Counted from the first letter of the stretch, positions 35,101 through 49,117 are shown. The stretch is DNA of 64,000 nt from Synanceia verrucosa (GCA_029721515.1 CM056556.1:17449598-17513597); one strand, 5' to 3'. Numbers and translations are program-made. Notes: generated by a model from the sequence alone, not told the origin.

Positions 35101-38100
35101 ATTCAGCCTTTAATAACTAAATTAATCATGTTACAATAGTGAAACATAGCCCCTTTGTCTGCCTGTGGTTATTCTGACCTGTGTTGCTCCTGGTCAGGAG
35201 TGAACACCATGCTGAGGAAGGTGGCTGTGGCGGCGGCCTCCAACCCCCATGTGGAGATCCGTCAGGACGGTGAGCAGTTCTACATTAAGACGTCCACCAG
35301 TGTGCGCACCACCGAGATCAACTTCCACATTGGCGAAGAATACGAGGAGGAGACAGTGGATGGACGGAAGTGCAAGGTAGAATTTCAAATGAGTATTGAT
35401 AAAATGATACATTTGAACACACATACTAAATTGGTTATGAGCTCTAGTGTTGAATGCATATTTTTTTTTAAATTTTATAATATTTTTCCAGCAGTTCTGG
35501 CAATTGCCATTCTTTCTGTATAACATGAGAGTCTATGAACAGACTATTTGACTTACTGTATGTAAGCCATCATGAAGAACACCAATACTGCATTATTTTT
35601 GTTGTACGATGATAAAGTTCACTCTAAAAGGACACTTGCAACAAAAGTGTCCTTCCAGAATTGAACAAGGGACATTGTGGTGGTACAGTACAATATGTGT
35701 CTTAACCACAAGGTGACCAAGAAGTTCCTAAAATACAGCATCATTCCAAAATTATTACTGGATTGGTGTTTCGTACATATAGAATGGTATTGCAGTAAAT
35801 GGGCTAAACACACAAAGCCACCATTATGGTAATTCAATGTGATTACTTTTATATTTTTAACTCTTAACTAAGTGGACATTTCACTCCATGCTCTTTGTAA
35901 TGCCCTCCAGTCACGGTCATGGCCCTTTTGTCTTTATTCAAATATGAAAAATTTCTCTGCTGCATTTCTGTGAGACATTTCTATCCCTACCTCAGTAATT
36001 AATTTGTTAGCATATTTACTGTCATAAATGGCATTATGGGGACTCATCTCTTTTGAGGGCACAAATTTAGAGACCCCTAAAGGTAAATACATAAACTCTA
36101 GGGTTGAGACTTGTATAATGATCATGTTACGACAAAGACTGGGTTAAATTTAAGGTTTAAGTGTCTTAGTTCAGGGTGTGGCAGTTAAGGTTGAGGTAAG
36201 TCAGTAATTTAATGCCCTGCTAAGTGACCAAAACTAAACAGCATGTTGGTGGGTGTGAGTATGAGCGTGTGAGTAGTATGTTAAAAGTTTGGGGTAAAAA
36301 AAAAAAAATGCAATGTAGCAGTTATGGTTGAATTCAGGAGAGGCCTCCAGAAAATTGAAGTAGGTCAATACAATGACAACAAGCCATTGTGTGCATGGAC
36401 AGCTTCAGATTCCCTGTAGCACTGGTATCCATCACAAAATATAAACTCAGTGGTACTCAATGGTATACTTGGACATGCATTGAATAGTTGTCTTTCCAAG
36501 AGTCACAAGTGATTAAACAGCATTTTTATCCTAACATCGAAAAGTTCCCAACTGTATTCTCTACACGTTTCACATCATTTGGTATTCTATGTGTGTTTGT
36601 ACGTGCATTAAGGTCTTCAGAGATATCTACATGCTATTGGTTGAGTTGAATGAAAAAATAATACCTCCTCACAGCTGTGTCCATGGGTATCATCCTCATG
36701 TCTGTGCAGCTGGATTAAGGGAAGCTTGAGTTGGGATAGACGAGAGTTTCTCTCTGAACATCCAGACCCCAAAGGGGATTTCTCACATCCTGACAGTCAG
36801 AGCTGATACACAGGATTAGGCAGAGATATTTTTTTTTCTTATTTTTCAGCAATAAAATTTTTCAAAATTCTTGGAACTTGTTAAAATGTCTGCTAAAATT
36901 AAGGCTGTCAACATTAACGTGTTAATTGCAATTAGATCAAAGTCAAAGCATAATGCGTTCACTCACTGACACCGATCAGTCTGGAAAGAGTTACAAGGTC
37001 ATTTCTAAGGCTTTGGGACATCCACAAATGGAGAAAACTTGGAACAGTGATTAACCTTCTCAGGAGTCATCAGCCTACCAAAGTTACTCCAGTAACTCCA
37101 AGTCAATACTGCCAGTGGAATGACCAAGGGGACAAATGTTTTTTCACAGCATTATAGAGTCAATTCATTCAACAATCTAATTGTGCCTACACAATGAAGG
37201 AAGTCAGAAGAATTTAGAGGAGAGATGTCTTAATGTATGTGTCCTGCCACTGAATCACTTTAGGTAACATATTTTGCATGACTGGTCCAGAAGCTGACAT
37301 CTGTCTATTGTCCTCCTGCTTAGCAACCAATGTCGGAACTGTTTGCGTTCAGTGAGGACACACAGTGGGTAAACAACATGAATATATTATCCAGTGTTGT
37401 CCACTCACACAAACAGACAAAACATGACAGGAGCCATGGTCATTAACTGATAAACTACTGTTCTTAAAAGCATATTCCGGTATTTTACACTTTAAGCCCT
37501 CTTTCTAGGTTGCCTAGGATGCAAAAGAGTGGTTGACAGCGAAATTTTGAAGATTGGTCCTGTCTCGGGTATTTGGCTCATTTAGAATCTGTTGTGCCAG
37601 CTAGCTATGGGCCGCTATGGGCCAATACAAACCTGTCCAAGACAACCCCTAAACGTTTGTTTTAAAAAATATGCAACTCACTGAGTGGTTACTGGTGTTC
37701 AGTGATGTTCCATTGCAAATATTGAAGTGAAATACAGCTTCTGTCGTGTTTTATTAGGCATTTTGTAAATCCCATTGATTTCTGGAGGAAGAGTCAGTGT
37801 ACATTGATGTTACTCCGCCACTGGAAATGGAAAGGAGGCTGCTTAAACTACATGTTTAAGTGGAGGCTGTAGAGTAACATTTGGAAGTGACAGGGGAACT
37901 GGTCTATCACGACTGACGTGAGGTGATTTTTTTTGCATGTCATGCAGTGAAAATTTTGGAAAAGAAATGCATATTTACTGGGATTCAGTGTACCCAATAC
38001 CCTTTAAAATAGAGACGTTTCAAATAAGTGTTGTGCTACTACTACTACTAATATGCTCATCCATCTGTACATACATAGTTTTCCGACAGAACAGGCAGCA

Positions 38101-41100
38101 GTGACTTGCAGTGTAGCAGAGGTTTACATAACAAATACTGTATGAGTTGTTGTCAGTCAAGTTTCTCTAACCATTGAATGAATTTGGGGTTTTATGGATG
38201 AAAATAGTCATATTTTTTAAAAACACCACGTCCTTCTTAGGCAAAACAATCTTTACTCAGTCATGTCTTTAAATGTTGTCATGTTGATTACAGTAACTGC
38301 AGAGTTAAAACACCTTAACTCTTTGAGTGTCATTGACGTACTGTATTTCAACGTCATTTAAAATCCGACGCTTGAGTGCCATCGACATAATAATATGTCA
38401 AAGTGATTTTTCAGCAGCGAATCACTGATCGCGATCTCCCGTACAGTAATGTTGGGACTTCTGGGAGATGCAGTTGGAGTGTAAAGAGATGGTATTTGCC
38501 ACGGAGATCAAAGCAGGAATTAGAGACGATCATGATTAGAAAGCAAAACGGGTAGATTCTGGACAAAAAGTGGCGTTTTTGGTGGGAGTGGCCTCTAATC
38601 TACCCCTGATCAAACAAAAACAGAACGAGGTAAAAACAAACATTTTTTTCATGATGAAATAAAGAGTCTCTTCTTTTTTTTGAGCTATTCAGTGTTTTCA
38701 GAGACATAGTACAAAATATTCTGTGGGTCTTGAAATATGACTCAAAATGGGCAAAAATGCTGGCACAAGGCACTTTCTGTTTTATAAAACAGCTGGCACT
38801 CAAAGAGTTAAAAACAATCAGTCAAAAACAATAACAGCTTGTGAAACTCTTGAAGTGTCAAGCTAGGTAACACAGATTATGAAAGAAATAAGAATCAAGG
38901 TTATGTACTCGGTATGCATGTTTCTCACCTCAAAAGTGTTCAGAAACTGCACTGGAGAATATGTTGACAAGTTCACAAACTCTCTTTCACAACCTAACGA
39001 AATACATTCATCATATTATACACTGTAAATGTGATTGATTGTGAAGAAAACTGTAAAAGTAAATTGGGGATAAAAAAAATGTTAGTGTTGTTGTTGTTAG
39101 TATAATTCTTACCAATACATCTCATGTTATTTGGTGACAAAAAAAATAAATAAATAAATAAAAGCAATCACAGTGGTGAGAGATGACCAACTTTTCTGGA
39201 TGACTTCAGCAGCCACAACACCAATTGCAACACCAATTGCGGCCCGATTGTTGAAAAGCCCTGTTTGGAGGCAAAAACGTACACTAACATGCCCCCCTGG
39301 TTGGCAAAACACACTTGCCCTCTTTGGTGAAAAAATATACACCAAACTGCCCTCTTGGCTGGTTAAAAAAAGTTCGAGCTACCACAGCTAGTGTGCACTG
39401 GGGGAGCAAAAACACATTCTAAATTGCCCTCTTGGGTGGAAAAACACACTAAACTGCAATTTTGGCAGGTTGAAATATGATAACGCACTGTAGGTGCCCT
39501 CTTTTTTGTTTTTGCCCATGCTTTTGAAAAAGTCTATGCATGCCACTGGTCATTGAGCAATACACTGCGTGTGTTTCCCCTTCAAAGAAGGCTGAAGATT
39601 TTCTGTTTCTGTCTGCTATATACTCTGTGAAACAGAAATCATCATCCCGAAGAATTCTCTGACAACTGAAAGCAGTAATATTCATGCTTGTGGAGAGGAA
39701 ATATTGCACATGGAAAGGGAAAATATGTGTAATTGCATGCATCCTCTACATTAAGTCAACAGAATTAAGCCAAACACCAGGGAAATTGAAAATATGCTTT
39801 TTCTGGAAACCACAATGGCCTTCAGGGTATGTGCAGTACAAAATGAAGGGTTAATTTCAGTCTTACACCTACATTATCATGCAAACTTGCATCAAACATT
39901 GCTGTACAAGTGCAATTCAACAGTTAAAGTCTGAAATATAGATTCCTGTCTTTACCTTGTATTTTATAGTACCTTCATTTTGCAGTCAGGGATGGCAGCC
40001 ATGACCTATTTCTAGGTCCCAGGAGACAGTCTGGTTCCTTCTGTCTGTGCCCTGGGGCATGCTGGGTACTGGGCAGGGCAAGACAGTTCTCACTGTTATT
40101 TTCACGCCTCAGGTTGAGTTGTCATCACACATTTGCTACATCCACTTGTTTGGAAGGTGTTTTGTCCCCTTACCACAGTACACTGCAGTTAAATAAACAA
40201 ACAAAAACAGATGAGCTTTAAGTGGTTTTAAGCTATTGTGTTCATATTGGATGATTATTGATAGTCACCTTAAAATTTTAGAAGACTATAGTTTTTGATT
40301 ATATGATTAATACAAAATTACTTCAAAAAATGCTGAAATAAAGATTACTTCAGCAAGAAGCTGAGTTTCAGTGCGCAGTAAAAGTGTTTCTCATTTTAGA
40401 TTCCAGCTAATGTTTCACTGCTGAGGACCAGACTGAAGGCAAAAAACACTTGAAACAAGCAAAACAGTAAAGATAGCTGCAGTCTGCAAGGTGGATTTCA
40501 GCAAGACATGAAAGATATGCAATACTTAAATATGATGAATTTCACTCTCATTCACATTATCACTGAATTAACTTTTTATGGCACGTGTCAGCAAACATAA
40601 GCATTCATTTGATGTTTTGTTTTTGGGCATATGTAGGCCTAAATTCAATATCCACTCCACCACCAGCACTAACATTAGCAACAATGAGCACCTTAAAATA
40701 TCTGTTGTTATCAAATGAATACCTGCTAAATGCTCTTCCATGTTCCCCAGCTAGTTGCCAAATGTTAACAGCTGTCAGACACAGCGCCAGATGTTTCCCA
40801 CAGGAGATGGTAGAGACCAAAACAGTCAAAGAATGTGAATATTGGACTTTCATCTGTCACATAGCCAGAAACATAACTTCAAAATCATCATACTGTTACT
40901 CTGAAACTTTAAACTTTATCATAATTGTCATATATATGCAATTGAATTATGCATTTAAACCTTTTAGGAGCATTGATTTGCTGTGAAGCACTCAGAGATA
41001 AACGTCACCTTTCCACTACCCCCAAGTGACTTAAAACATATTTTGTTGCAGGTTTAAATAGAGTTGTGGTATGAGAAATCCAAACAATGAGTGGAAAAAA

Positions 41101-44100
41101 GCTATAGAGAAACCGTATTGGGTTGAACAAACTTTCTTCCCTAAACACCCTCTTATTGGAATTGAGAGTCAGAACTTTATAGTCACTGTTTTAATTCAAA
41201 CCAACTGTGCTTTTCACTAAAATCTGCCATAAACTTGCATTCTTTCAAATAGCCAGCAGGGTGTCTATAAGAAAAATGACCCTACGTCTGAACATTTGAT
41301 TCATTACCTCAGTAGACATTGACCATCCGTTCACTGAATGAACAAGTGAGTCTACCAGGAAGCTGCAGTGGTTCATTCACTGAATCTCTGTGATTGGGTG
41401 AACGAATTTTTTGAACAGATCTTTTTAATGAATGATTCCTACATATTCAGTTAAGCAAAATACACTATAGGGTATGCTTTCAGCCTGGTATATTGTGACG
41501 GACAGCTACTAAAGTGAATGTTAATTTTAACATGTTGGTTGACGTTGAAACAGTTGTACTTAACACTGTATATATGGGTTATTTAAACAATATTAAGATG
41601 TTTATTACCATAGTAGTAGTAAGTATTGATTATTGGTAATACCGGTATATTACGACACCCCCACCCAACATAATATTGATTTGACTGTATTGCATATTTT
41701 GTATTTTTTTAACTAGGAAGAGGTGCCTCTCAGCAACAAGCACATAGCTCTCTTTTGTGGCAATCATATGCAAGAGTGAAGCTAAATCTGCAGGAGGTGG
41801 CGCCCACTGAAACTGGCACATGTGTCTGGAGGGGTGCGGGGAGCAGTGTGGGGTGTTGGCGGACTCTCAGGTGAAAGGGTTGGCAGCAGAGCCCTGAGTG
41901 GGTTTTGGCTGAGGCCGGCTGCGCCTGTGGTTAAAGGGATTATACGCTGATCTGTGCCTGGCAAAGAGCAGAGGGCTGATTAACACTGCCACAAGGTTAA
42001 AAAGCTCCAGTTAATCTGCATGAGTCCAGTGGGATCAGACGGCCTCATGGAGGAGACAGTGATAAGAGACTTTCGATCAGTCTCAGAGACAGACACTGGT
42101 GCAGCGGGGAGGTCATGATAAGGCTATTATATATGACAAACATAAGCAAAGGAGTCTTTAGCTACTTTGTGCAGCTGAGGGTGATTGTTGAGAAATTAAG
42201 TGCAGCAACTCCTATTTGCAAGTGTAACAAGAAAGCAAGTAACTTTCTGCATCCACTGAAGATTTCATCACATACTTACACAAAGTTCAAGATAGAGGTT
42301 TGGGGTATTGGCAGGATGGTGTGGCTGAGATTCAAATGTGATTTTTATGCTTTTGACAGTTTGTCATTCAGCATGGAGGGTCTGGAACAAGCCTGCAGAG
42401 AGTGACAGGCAAAAAAAACCTGTTGAAAGACAAGATATTGGGAAGATTGAGTCCTTTGGACTGATTCAGATTCTTGCACAATTCTTTATTATTATGTCTG
42501 TTCTGCAGGTTGAATATGCTTTTCAGGTCAAAAGATAATTTAACAGACTGAATACATGTCAACCATTATTTCCTGATGGGACATAATTAAACTTATAATC
42601 TGGGTTGATTTGGTTGCCTCTGTAGTTGCTGGCAAGACAGGCTGTTCTCATTAACTGTTCTGTACTAATCTCTACCAAAGACAATACGCTGCAATTTGTA
42701 AATTATCCACTAGTGAGATAAAGTTACAGTTAAACAGGAAATCAGGCTGGATGGATGGGTCCAACAAACACAGGACTTTCATCCAGGAGACCGCTGTTGG
42801 TGTCCTGCATGAAACCAAAAGTCAATGCAGACTTATTTCAACTGGCTTTTATTAACTTACATATTACAAACTAATGCTACCTTTTTTAAATCACCTGCTG
42901 CCAATTTGGGGCAACCTTACTTGCAGCATCTGCTTCCTTGTGCCACAGTCATGGAAAAGAGCAAGAGCAATATGCTTCAGAATCGGCTTGTTATATTTAT
43001 TTATATTTTGGATTGTGCTAGTCGCCAGAGACCTGGATGAAACTAAATGGAAGACTCGGGTCGAAGAGAAATACAAAAAAAAAAAAATACATACAAAAAA
43101 TATGTACAAAATATGTGCAAAGAAGTCACTGTGGAACCAGACAGCAACAACCACCAATGATAGGCAGAGATATCTGTCAGTTAAGAAAACATGGCCCGGA
43201 GAAATTAAAAAATACAAAGTTATATATCATAAAAAGTGTAATGACCATACCCTCTCATAGAAACCCAGAAGACTTTTTGAATGCAGTTCTGTGTGGTGAG
43301 ATATATTTGTTGCGCTCTGTGTTCAGTGGTTACACAGGAAAGTGCGGTTTAAGGAATTTTTGCTTGTCTTCACCAAAAAGAAAATATGGTAAAATATGAG
43401 TTGATAGAGAGCAACTGTGCCTCACTTGCCCAGAGTATAAAGCATACGCTACTGAGAGTAGGAAAATTAATGAGCAAACAATTAATGTGAGATAGATCAA
43501 TGTGATCAAACTGAGAGGAGAGAAGAGATGAATCCAAGAGGGAGAGAGCTTATTGTTTTGGGCTCTGAAGGAAATGTTGTAAAAGCCAACATAAAAACTT
43601 TAAACCAGGCAGGAAATGAGATGTTCTCCTTTTCAACACACACTTTGTGTTTGATTTTTGAATGTATGTGAGAGACTGAAAGTCAAAGGTAGCAAATGTT
43701 GTGATGATCAAAAAGCTTCAGAAAAAAAATGTAGGATGAATGTCTTTGTGTCAGATGTGTATGCATGAGCTTTGGTGTGTTATTTAGAAGAGAAGACGAT
43801 GTGTGAGAATTTGACTGTGACCTAATGTGCAACAGAAAGAATGAGAAAAATCCATCTGAGTCAGAGGCTGAGACTGATGCTAACGTTAAAAGGGAGGCGT
43901 AGCGAATTGACTCTCTAGGTTCTGGCTTTATTTGGAAAAAAAAATCAGAGGGAGAGCTGTAGAAAAGCTGTAGAAAAGCTTTGCTGTTGTTCAGCTTGGC
44001 AAAGCCTGTGGACGGCAGCCCGCAGGGATCCGTGATGGCTCTCCTTACTTTTGAAATGGTGATCAATATTTGCCTGCTGCTCTGTCCAAAATTGAGCAGT

Positions 44101-47100
44101 GGTTCTGTACAAATTGTCAAACAAATTGTCTATGAGCAACACTCCAAATATGCAAAAAAAATTGCTGTAAAAAACATTTGGGGTTTTCATTATAGCCCTG
44201 TCATGATTTTAAATTTGTTGGTTGTAAATGTTGGATTGAAGCAACAACAGCTTTGATCAGTGACAGGCTTTTGGAGCTTGATCTCAGCCTAAGATGTTAA
44301 ATTGAAAAGGAAAATATAATCAGAGTCCGATAGCAACATGAAGCCAAAATTTGTGAATAGTGAACTAATCTTTGGATTAAATACTTGACTGGGAAACTTA
44401 ACTAACAGCAATTAGTGTATGCTAATAGTTTTATGATTTGGGTAATACACATATTTACTGTCTTGCTGAGTTTATATATATATTTATCTCAAACTGTTCG
44501 AAACCAAACAGCTTTTCCGTCAGGAGACAGTTGAGGTAATGACAGTTAAGAGTGCTGTTAATGGACCCTGAGCTGACAAAAATCATAAATCCTCTTCATT
44601 AAGACAATTTAGCACCACAAGGTCACCTGGGTCCTGTTCTTTATGAATTCGTAGCTCTCAGAAAGGCAATTTAAGTCAGTTATTTCAAGAAAAATTGGTC
44701 TGGAAGTCAAAGTCTGACTAATCTGGTTGAAGTCATTTGAAATATTATTGAAGTAAATTAGTGCTGGCTGTCAAAGGTCTGGCTCACAGATGGTGTTCCA
44801 GTTCATCCTAAAGATGTCAGAGTAAGGGCTCTGTGCAGACCAGTCAAGTTCTCCCAAGCGAAACCAGTTCACCTCCTCACCTTGATGCAGTGTTTTCGAT
44901 GTGAGTACACTGTGACATCACTCTTGGGTGTAACAGAGCACATTTCTCACCATGCTGATCAGTAATGCCGCCATAAAGCCTGGCATTAAGTGACACTTTA
45001 AAGGACGCGCCTTGCTAATGTGTTGACCCTCACTGACACCATCACACTGACCTTTCCACAATGTTGTCTCTCTCCCTGTAGAGCCTCGCCACCTGGGAGT
45101 CGGAGAACAAGATATATTGTAAGCAGACTCTGCTGGATGGTGACGGCCCCAAAACCTACTGGACCCGAGAGCTGAATGGTGATGAGCTCATACTGGTGAG
45201 CATCATCATCTCACTGAAAGTCTCTAAATAGGCTGCTGCATAGGAAAGTGAGAAGTCTTTCTTTACAAAGACAAGCAGGTCTGAATTCAGGTGATTAACA
45301 AACTCCCATTTCAGGCTGAGGACTGATAAAAAAGAAAAAAAAAATCTTGAAAAAAAAAACATAGAGAGTATTATCTGATGGATAGTTAATCGGTATGATT
45401 TGTCTGTTACGTGGCTTGTTTTCTTGTCAACTTTGAAGCCATCAGGTGCATTAAAATGTGATTTTCAAGCAGCTGCAGTAGTACTCTACTTAATGAAACG
45501 AGGCAGGGAGTGTATGAAGTCACCCTGGAGATTCATCCGTAAAGGAAATGAGAGAGGCCGTTTCCCAAGGAGCCAAGCTTTCATCCACCCTGTGGAGGGA
45601 TGTTGAAAGGAGAACAAGAGGAGCTGCTACGCTGACATCGCAGTAATACCCCCTGTATTTAGCCAGATTAATATGGGCAGAAGTCAATGGGTCTAAAGCC
45701 CCTGGAACGGCGTGCAGTGGAGCTATCCAAGACCAGCGGAACGAACAGTTCTCATGGATTCAACAGCTTTCCTCTCTTAACGTTCAACGCTCCCACGCTC
45801 TCCTTTGTTATTCCTTGAGTACTTGTTAGATGAATGTCCAAAAGGGCAAAGCTTGAAACAATAACATAGAAGGTTAAGATGCTGAAAAAGTAATCACAGG
45901 ATGTTTGCGTAACTTTGTATTAAAAGCAAGTACTGGGATGAAGCATCGCTATAGCATCTCTAGTCTACAGTTGATGCTCCTTGTTGTTCACAGGAAGCCA
46001 GAACATATTATATCTTTCTGAATTGGTGGGTGATAAAAGCAGAATGTGTTACAGCTGGTGACACTTTGGCCCGGCTGCCCTGGAGGAGGTGAAGCATTCA
46101 TGCACTAATGGAGAGTGATCAGGCCGAGCTACTGCAGCATCTGAGTTTCTCTGTTCAGTCTTCCCTGCTGTCACACCATCATACAACTTCTAATCAGTAT
46201 TAACAGCAAAAAGCCACACAGAGCCACATTCTTCCATCATGTAGTTGAGTGTACAGATAAGATAAATGATATGAGACTGGTTCATAGTGCATGTAGGTTG
46301 TAGTTGTTACCATGACAACACTAACGGGTAAATCTTGTTATCATTCACCTGTGGCCACTGGCCTAGTTTTTGTGCCACAGTAGCTTGATGTGGAAAGAAA
46401 GTGAAATTACCACCAGTCAGCTTGTAGCAAAGCAGTTGATGAGCCACTGATGGAGATGTGCAGGTAATAGGAATGAGGAAAGATGTAACAGCTTGACCTA
46501 ACTGTTACTCTTGAAACTATGAAAATGATGCCTGAAGAAGCAGAAGAAATCAATATTATTGTAAATGATAAATCATGGTATACAAGAGAGTACTTTTTCA
46601 AAATTAAAATATGACTTTCCATATTAGTTAACACACAACAGAAAACGCTCTTAACTTTGGTCCAGTCCTGTATGTACTCTATTTTTGTTGTGGTGGCAGT
46701 AGAGATGTCCTCTAAACTGCAACACATAATATTTTTTGTAAATACTTGACTATGATTGAAACTAGTGCATACAAAAAAACTAATCAGCAACTCTGCTAGA
46801 TGTTAATCAGTTAAATGGTCTCATAGCTAAAACATTGGCTCATAAACTGTTATGCCGAGTAAAAACTTGCAATCGCAAAATAAATTTCAAATGCTCAAAT
46901 CATTTATCATTTGGCATGATGAAAATCCTAGAAGATTTGAAGCATCTCCATAGGCAAAGAGACATGAGTCATTTTTGCATCCAGACAACCTCTGTCTTTT
47001 GGGACAAGCAGCTTGAAAACCCCAAAACAAACACTGTCTGAATCCAAATCCATTTCCAAAAAAAGCTTCCAGACAGAGACACATCTCAACAATTGTTAAG

Positions 47101-48167
47101 CTTCAGCTCAAGACTCAAAGGAGGACGAGCCATCATAAAGCAATGGTCTGACTGTCTGTAGCAGTTCACACTGTAAGTGGGGCACATTTCCATATAATTT
47201 GCATGATCCGTTTAATTGGTTTAGTCTGATAACACTTTATGGGCAAAGTTATGATTTTTTCCGGCTACATCAGCCTGAAATAAAACAGAAAAATGATGGC
47301 ACATCAGAGGATTGGACGCTTATGCATTCAAGGGATGTGCGAATCAGTTATTAAGCAATTTCTCTTGGTTTCATCATCAACAGTTTGCAGTATGACCTTG
47401 ATCGATGACCATATTTTTGATGATTTCATAACAGATCCATCACTTGTTAATAAAATTTCCTTGGCATTTTGATATACTCATACCATAGTAATACAGTCAT
47501 AACCAGACAATGCCTAAGTCTTCTTTCGTTTCAAAATGAAATGCCAAAACTACTTTACTAAAGGAAATAGAAAAGACTAGAGTTGAGACTTGTAGGTTGA
47601 GTGTCCATGAAACTAACTTGTTTGTATGACGTGTTGTTTAGGCCATGTCTAAAGCAACAACTGTATGTAAGAACTGGAGGTAGTAAGCATGGACTATTGT
47701 CGCCCCCACTCGTGGCCTGACTATTGAAAAACCTGCGCTAAAGTGCCCTCTTTAATGTGCACTAGTGTCCTCTTGAGGGGCAAAAAACGGTGTTAAAGTG
47801 CCCCCTGGTTGGCAAAACACACTGAATTTTCCTCTTGGTTGGAAAAAAACACACCAATTTTAAGTCAAAATGTTGAATCCATTCCAACCTGTGTTGGCAT
47901 CACCACTGTTTACATACTGATTCCATTCAAATAAATGAAAGGGGTGCATTTTTCATATCAGGGATGCTGACATCTGACAAGTCCTTGCAGCATATTGAGG
48001 CTTCAGGGGTTTACTGTCACAAGTGTTTCAATAAAACAGGAAACTGATTTAAAATATGAATCTAATTCAACATTTCAGGTGTCTAAAACACACAAATATC
48101 TTTTTGTTTCCTCTAGACTTTTGGGGCAGACGACGTAGTGTGCACACGAATTTACGTCCGGGAGTGA
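32149..48167 (+). CDS. crabp1: Cellular retinoic acid-binding protein 1
   Basis: A cytosolic lipocalin-fold protein (intracellular lipid-binding family) that binds all-trans retinoic acid and controls its access to nuclear receptors and degrading CYP26 enzymes. Coding exons 32149-32218, 35198-35376, 45082-45195 and 48117-48167 (70, 179, 114 and 51 nt, the canonical four-exon family structure) give 137 aa, as in human CRABP1. Seen: MPNFAGTWKM start, VAVAAASNPHVEIRQDGEQF, TVDGRKCKSLATWESENK, GPKTYWTRELNGDELIL and TFGADDVVCTRIYVRE. The carboxylate-binding residues are present: R112, R132 and Y134 (R111, R131, Y133 without Met). CRABP1 is preferred over CRABP2 because of the near-identical N- and C-terminal segments; the teleost a or b copy is not resolved. 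The poly(A) signal is at 48477. Confidence 0.97.
36930..37165 (+). mobile_element. Eroded, internally deleted Tc1-like element
   Basis: The text around GTCTGGAAAGAGTTACAAGG, CTAAGGCTTTGGGACATCCA and ACAAATGGAGAAAACTTGGA corresponds to the DNA-binding region of a common fish Tc1 transposase (TDQSGKSYKVISKALG). It then jumps to an end-like GGACAAATGTTTTTTCACAG. The reading frame is broken and only about 230 bases remain. Confidence 0.6.
38319..38807. mobile_element. piggyBac-like MITE, copy 2 (TTAA-flanked, inverted)
   Basis: A 489-bp element between TTAA at 38315-38318 and 38808-38811, with ends CTCTTTGAGTGTCA and the complement of CTCTTTGAGTGCCA. It is the reverse-orientation sibling of 12479-12923: the shared block around CAGAGACATAGTACAAAATA is in reverse complement. 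It has no transposase. Confidence 0.75.
39180..39550. repeat. Interspersed repeat with ~30-bp units, copy 2
   Basis: Several diverged units of the type TGCCCTCTTGGTTGGCAAAA-CACACT follow each other between 39280 and 39470. The stretch ends with AAGTCTATGCATGCCACTG, the complement of the block starting copy 1 at 12106. An (AAAT)n run precedes it at 39139-39160. Confidence 0.6.
47690..47870. repeat. Interspersed repeat with ~30-bp units, copy 3
   Basis: About four diverged units containing GTGCCCTCTT or GTGCCCCCTGG followed by GGCAAAACACACT-like sequence, in crabp1 intron 3. Same family as 12106-12400 and 39180-39550. Confidence 0.55.
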
Positions 48168-48476
48168 AACCCTGAAACCTTCATCAGAACAACACACCCA
48201 GTTGGTCCACAACAAATCTTTTAACCCCAACAGCACACTGTCATACTAACACACTAGCATGCAAAGTATCTGTAGTAGTGTGATCTCTCAGCATTACTCT
48301 GTATAGTCTCCACAAACCATAGCAATGTATCTGGTAATTTGTTGTGAGTATTTTGTCTGCCAAACAGTAGCTGGATATCTCAGTGTCTATTGTCTACAAC
48401 CCTTGTTTCAGCTGTGTGTGTAGGATTTATTCATCAATTGCACTGATTGCATCTTCATGTTCAATTGACAGGAAAC

Positions 48477-48482
48477 AATAAA
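48477..48482 (+). terminator. crabp1 poly(A) signal
   Basis: AATAAA about 310 bases after the crabp1 stop codon, the first consensus hexamer downstream. Confidence 0.7.
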
Positions 48483-48912
48483 AGATCAACAAACAGTAGT
48501 AGAAAGTCTCTTTCTTGATGATATGTATTTCCAGTACTTCCAGGAAATTGCGATCACAATAATTAAAGCAAATTCAACCAATCACAGCAATATTTGCAAA
48601 ATTCCTACTATTTCCCAACATTATTTGGAAAAAAGATGGAGGAGATGGAAGATGAGGGAGAGGAAGAGGACAAGGAGGACTCTGGACACTGAGTTGTACA
48701 GTAGTTTCATACTCAGTTTACTGTAGTCTGAGTCTGAGATTGCACTTTGTTTTTGTGTATACAGTATGTGTTAATTTTTATTCTTCTGTGCCTAGTCTAC
48801 CAAAAACTAAAGAAGAAGAAGAGTAAATAGAGTGACGTGCACAGAGTTGTTGTTGTTATTAGCTGAGTTGCAATAAGGCTACAAAAACAAGCAGAGGAAA
48901 CAGAGAAACACA

Positions 48913-49117
48913 ATGTTTCACAGAATTCCAAAAGTAGTGGAACAAAGAAATCTTTGGCTTGCTGTGCTCAGCATTTCTTCAACACCGGTGGGGAAAATAA
49001 ATCAATATTGCGTCAGCGAGGAGCATTTCACACCGGGGGATTACAAAGAGAGGATGCCGTATGCTAAAGGAAAGATGTTATAAAGTCTGAGGAATACGGC
49101 AATCCCATTGATTTTCA
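48913..49117 (+). pseudogene. THAP-type zinc finger fragment, broken
   Basis: In one frame from the ATG at 48913: MFHRIPK, RNLWLAVL, then YCVSEEHFTPGDY, a TAA at 49081-49083, and still in the same frame RNTAIPLIF. This is the order of a THAP domain: the FHR motif, the Trp, the Cys-x3-His pair in CSEHF-like context, and the AVPTIF-like end. The two N-terminal Cys are missing and the stop breaks the domain. THAP domains occur in host genes and in P-element- and Kolobok-type transposases; the source here is unknown. Confidence 0.6.

Larger units (their letters stand above)
35377..45081 (+). other. crabp1 intron 2 (9.7 kb)
   Basis: An unusually long intron for this otherwise compact gene. It holds the eroded Tc1 fragment at 36930-37165, the TTAA-flanked MITE at 38319-38807 and the repeat at 39180-39550. 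Elsewhere there are AT-rich sequences without recognisable genes. Introns 1 (32219-35197) and 3 (45196-48116) likewise contain no gene; intron 3 includes the repeat at 47690-47870. Confidence 0.6.

Noticed and set aside
37460..37990. Possible DNA transposon with AAAGCATATTCCGGTAT-like ends
   Set aside because: The two ends match only partly and no target duplication is visible.
42874..43399. Overlapping open frames of 71-128 codons in crabp1 intron 2
   Set aside because: Lysine- and asparagine-rich, A-rich sequence without family resemblance or splice context; most likely chance.
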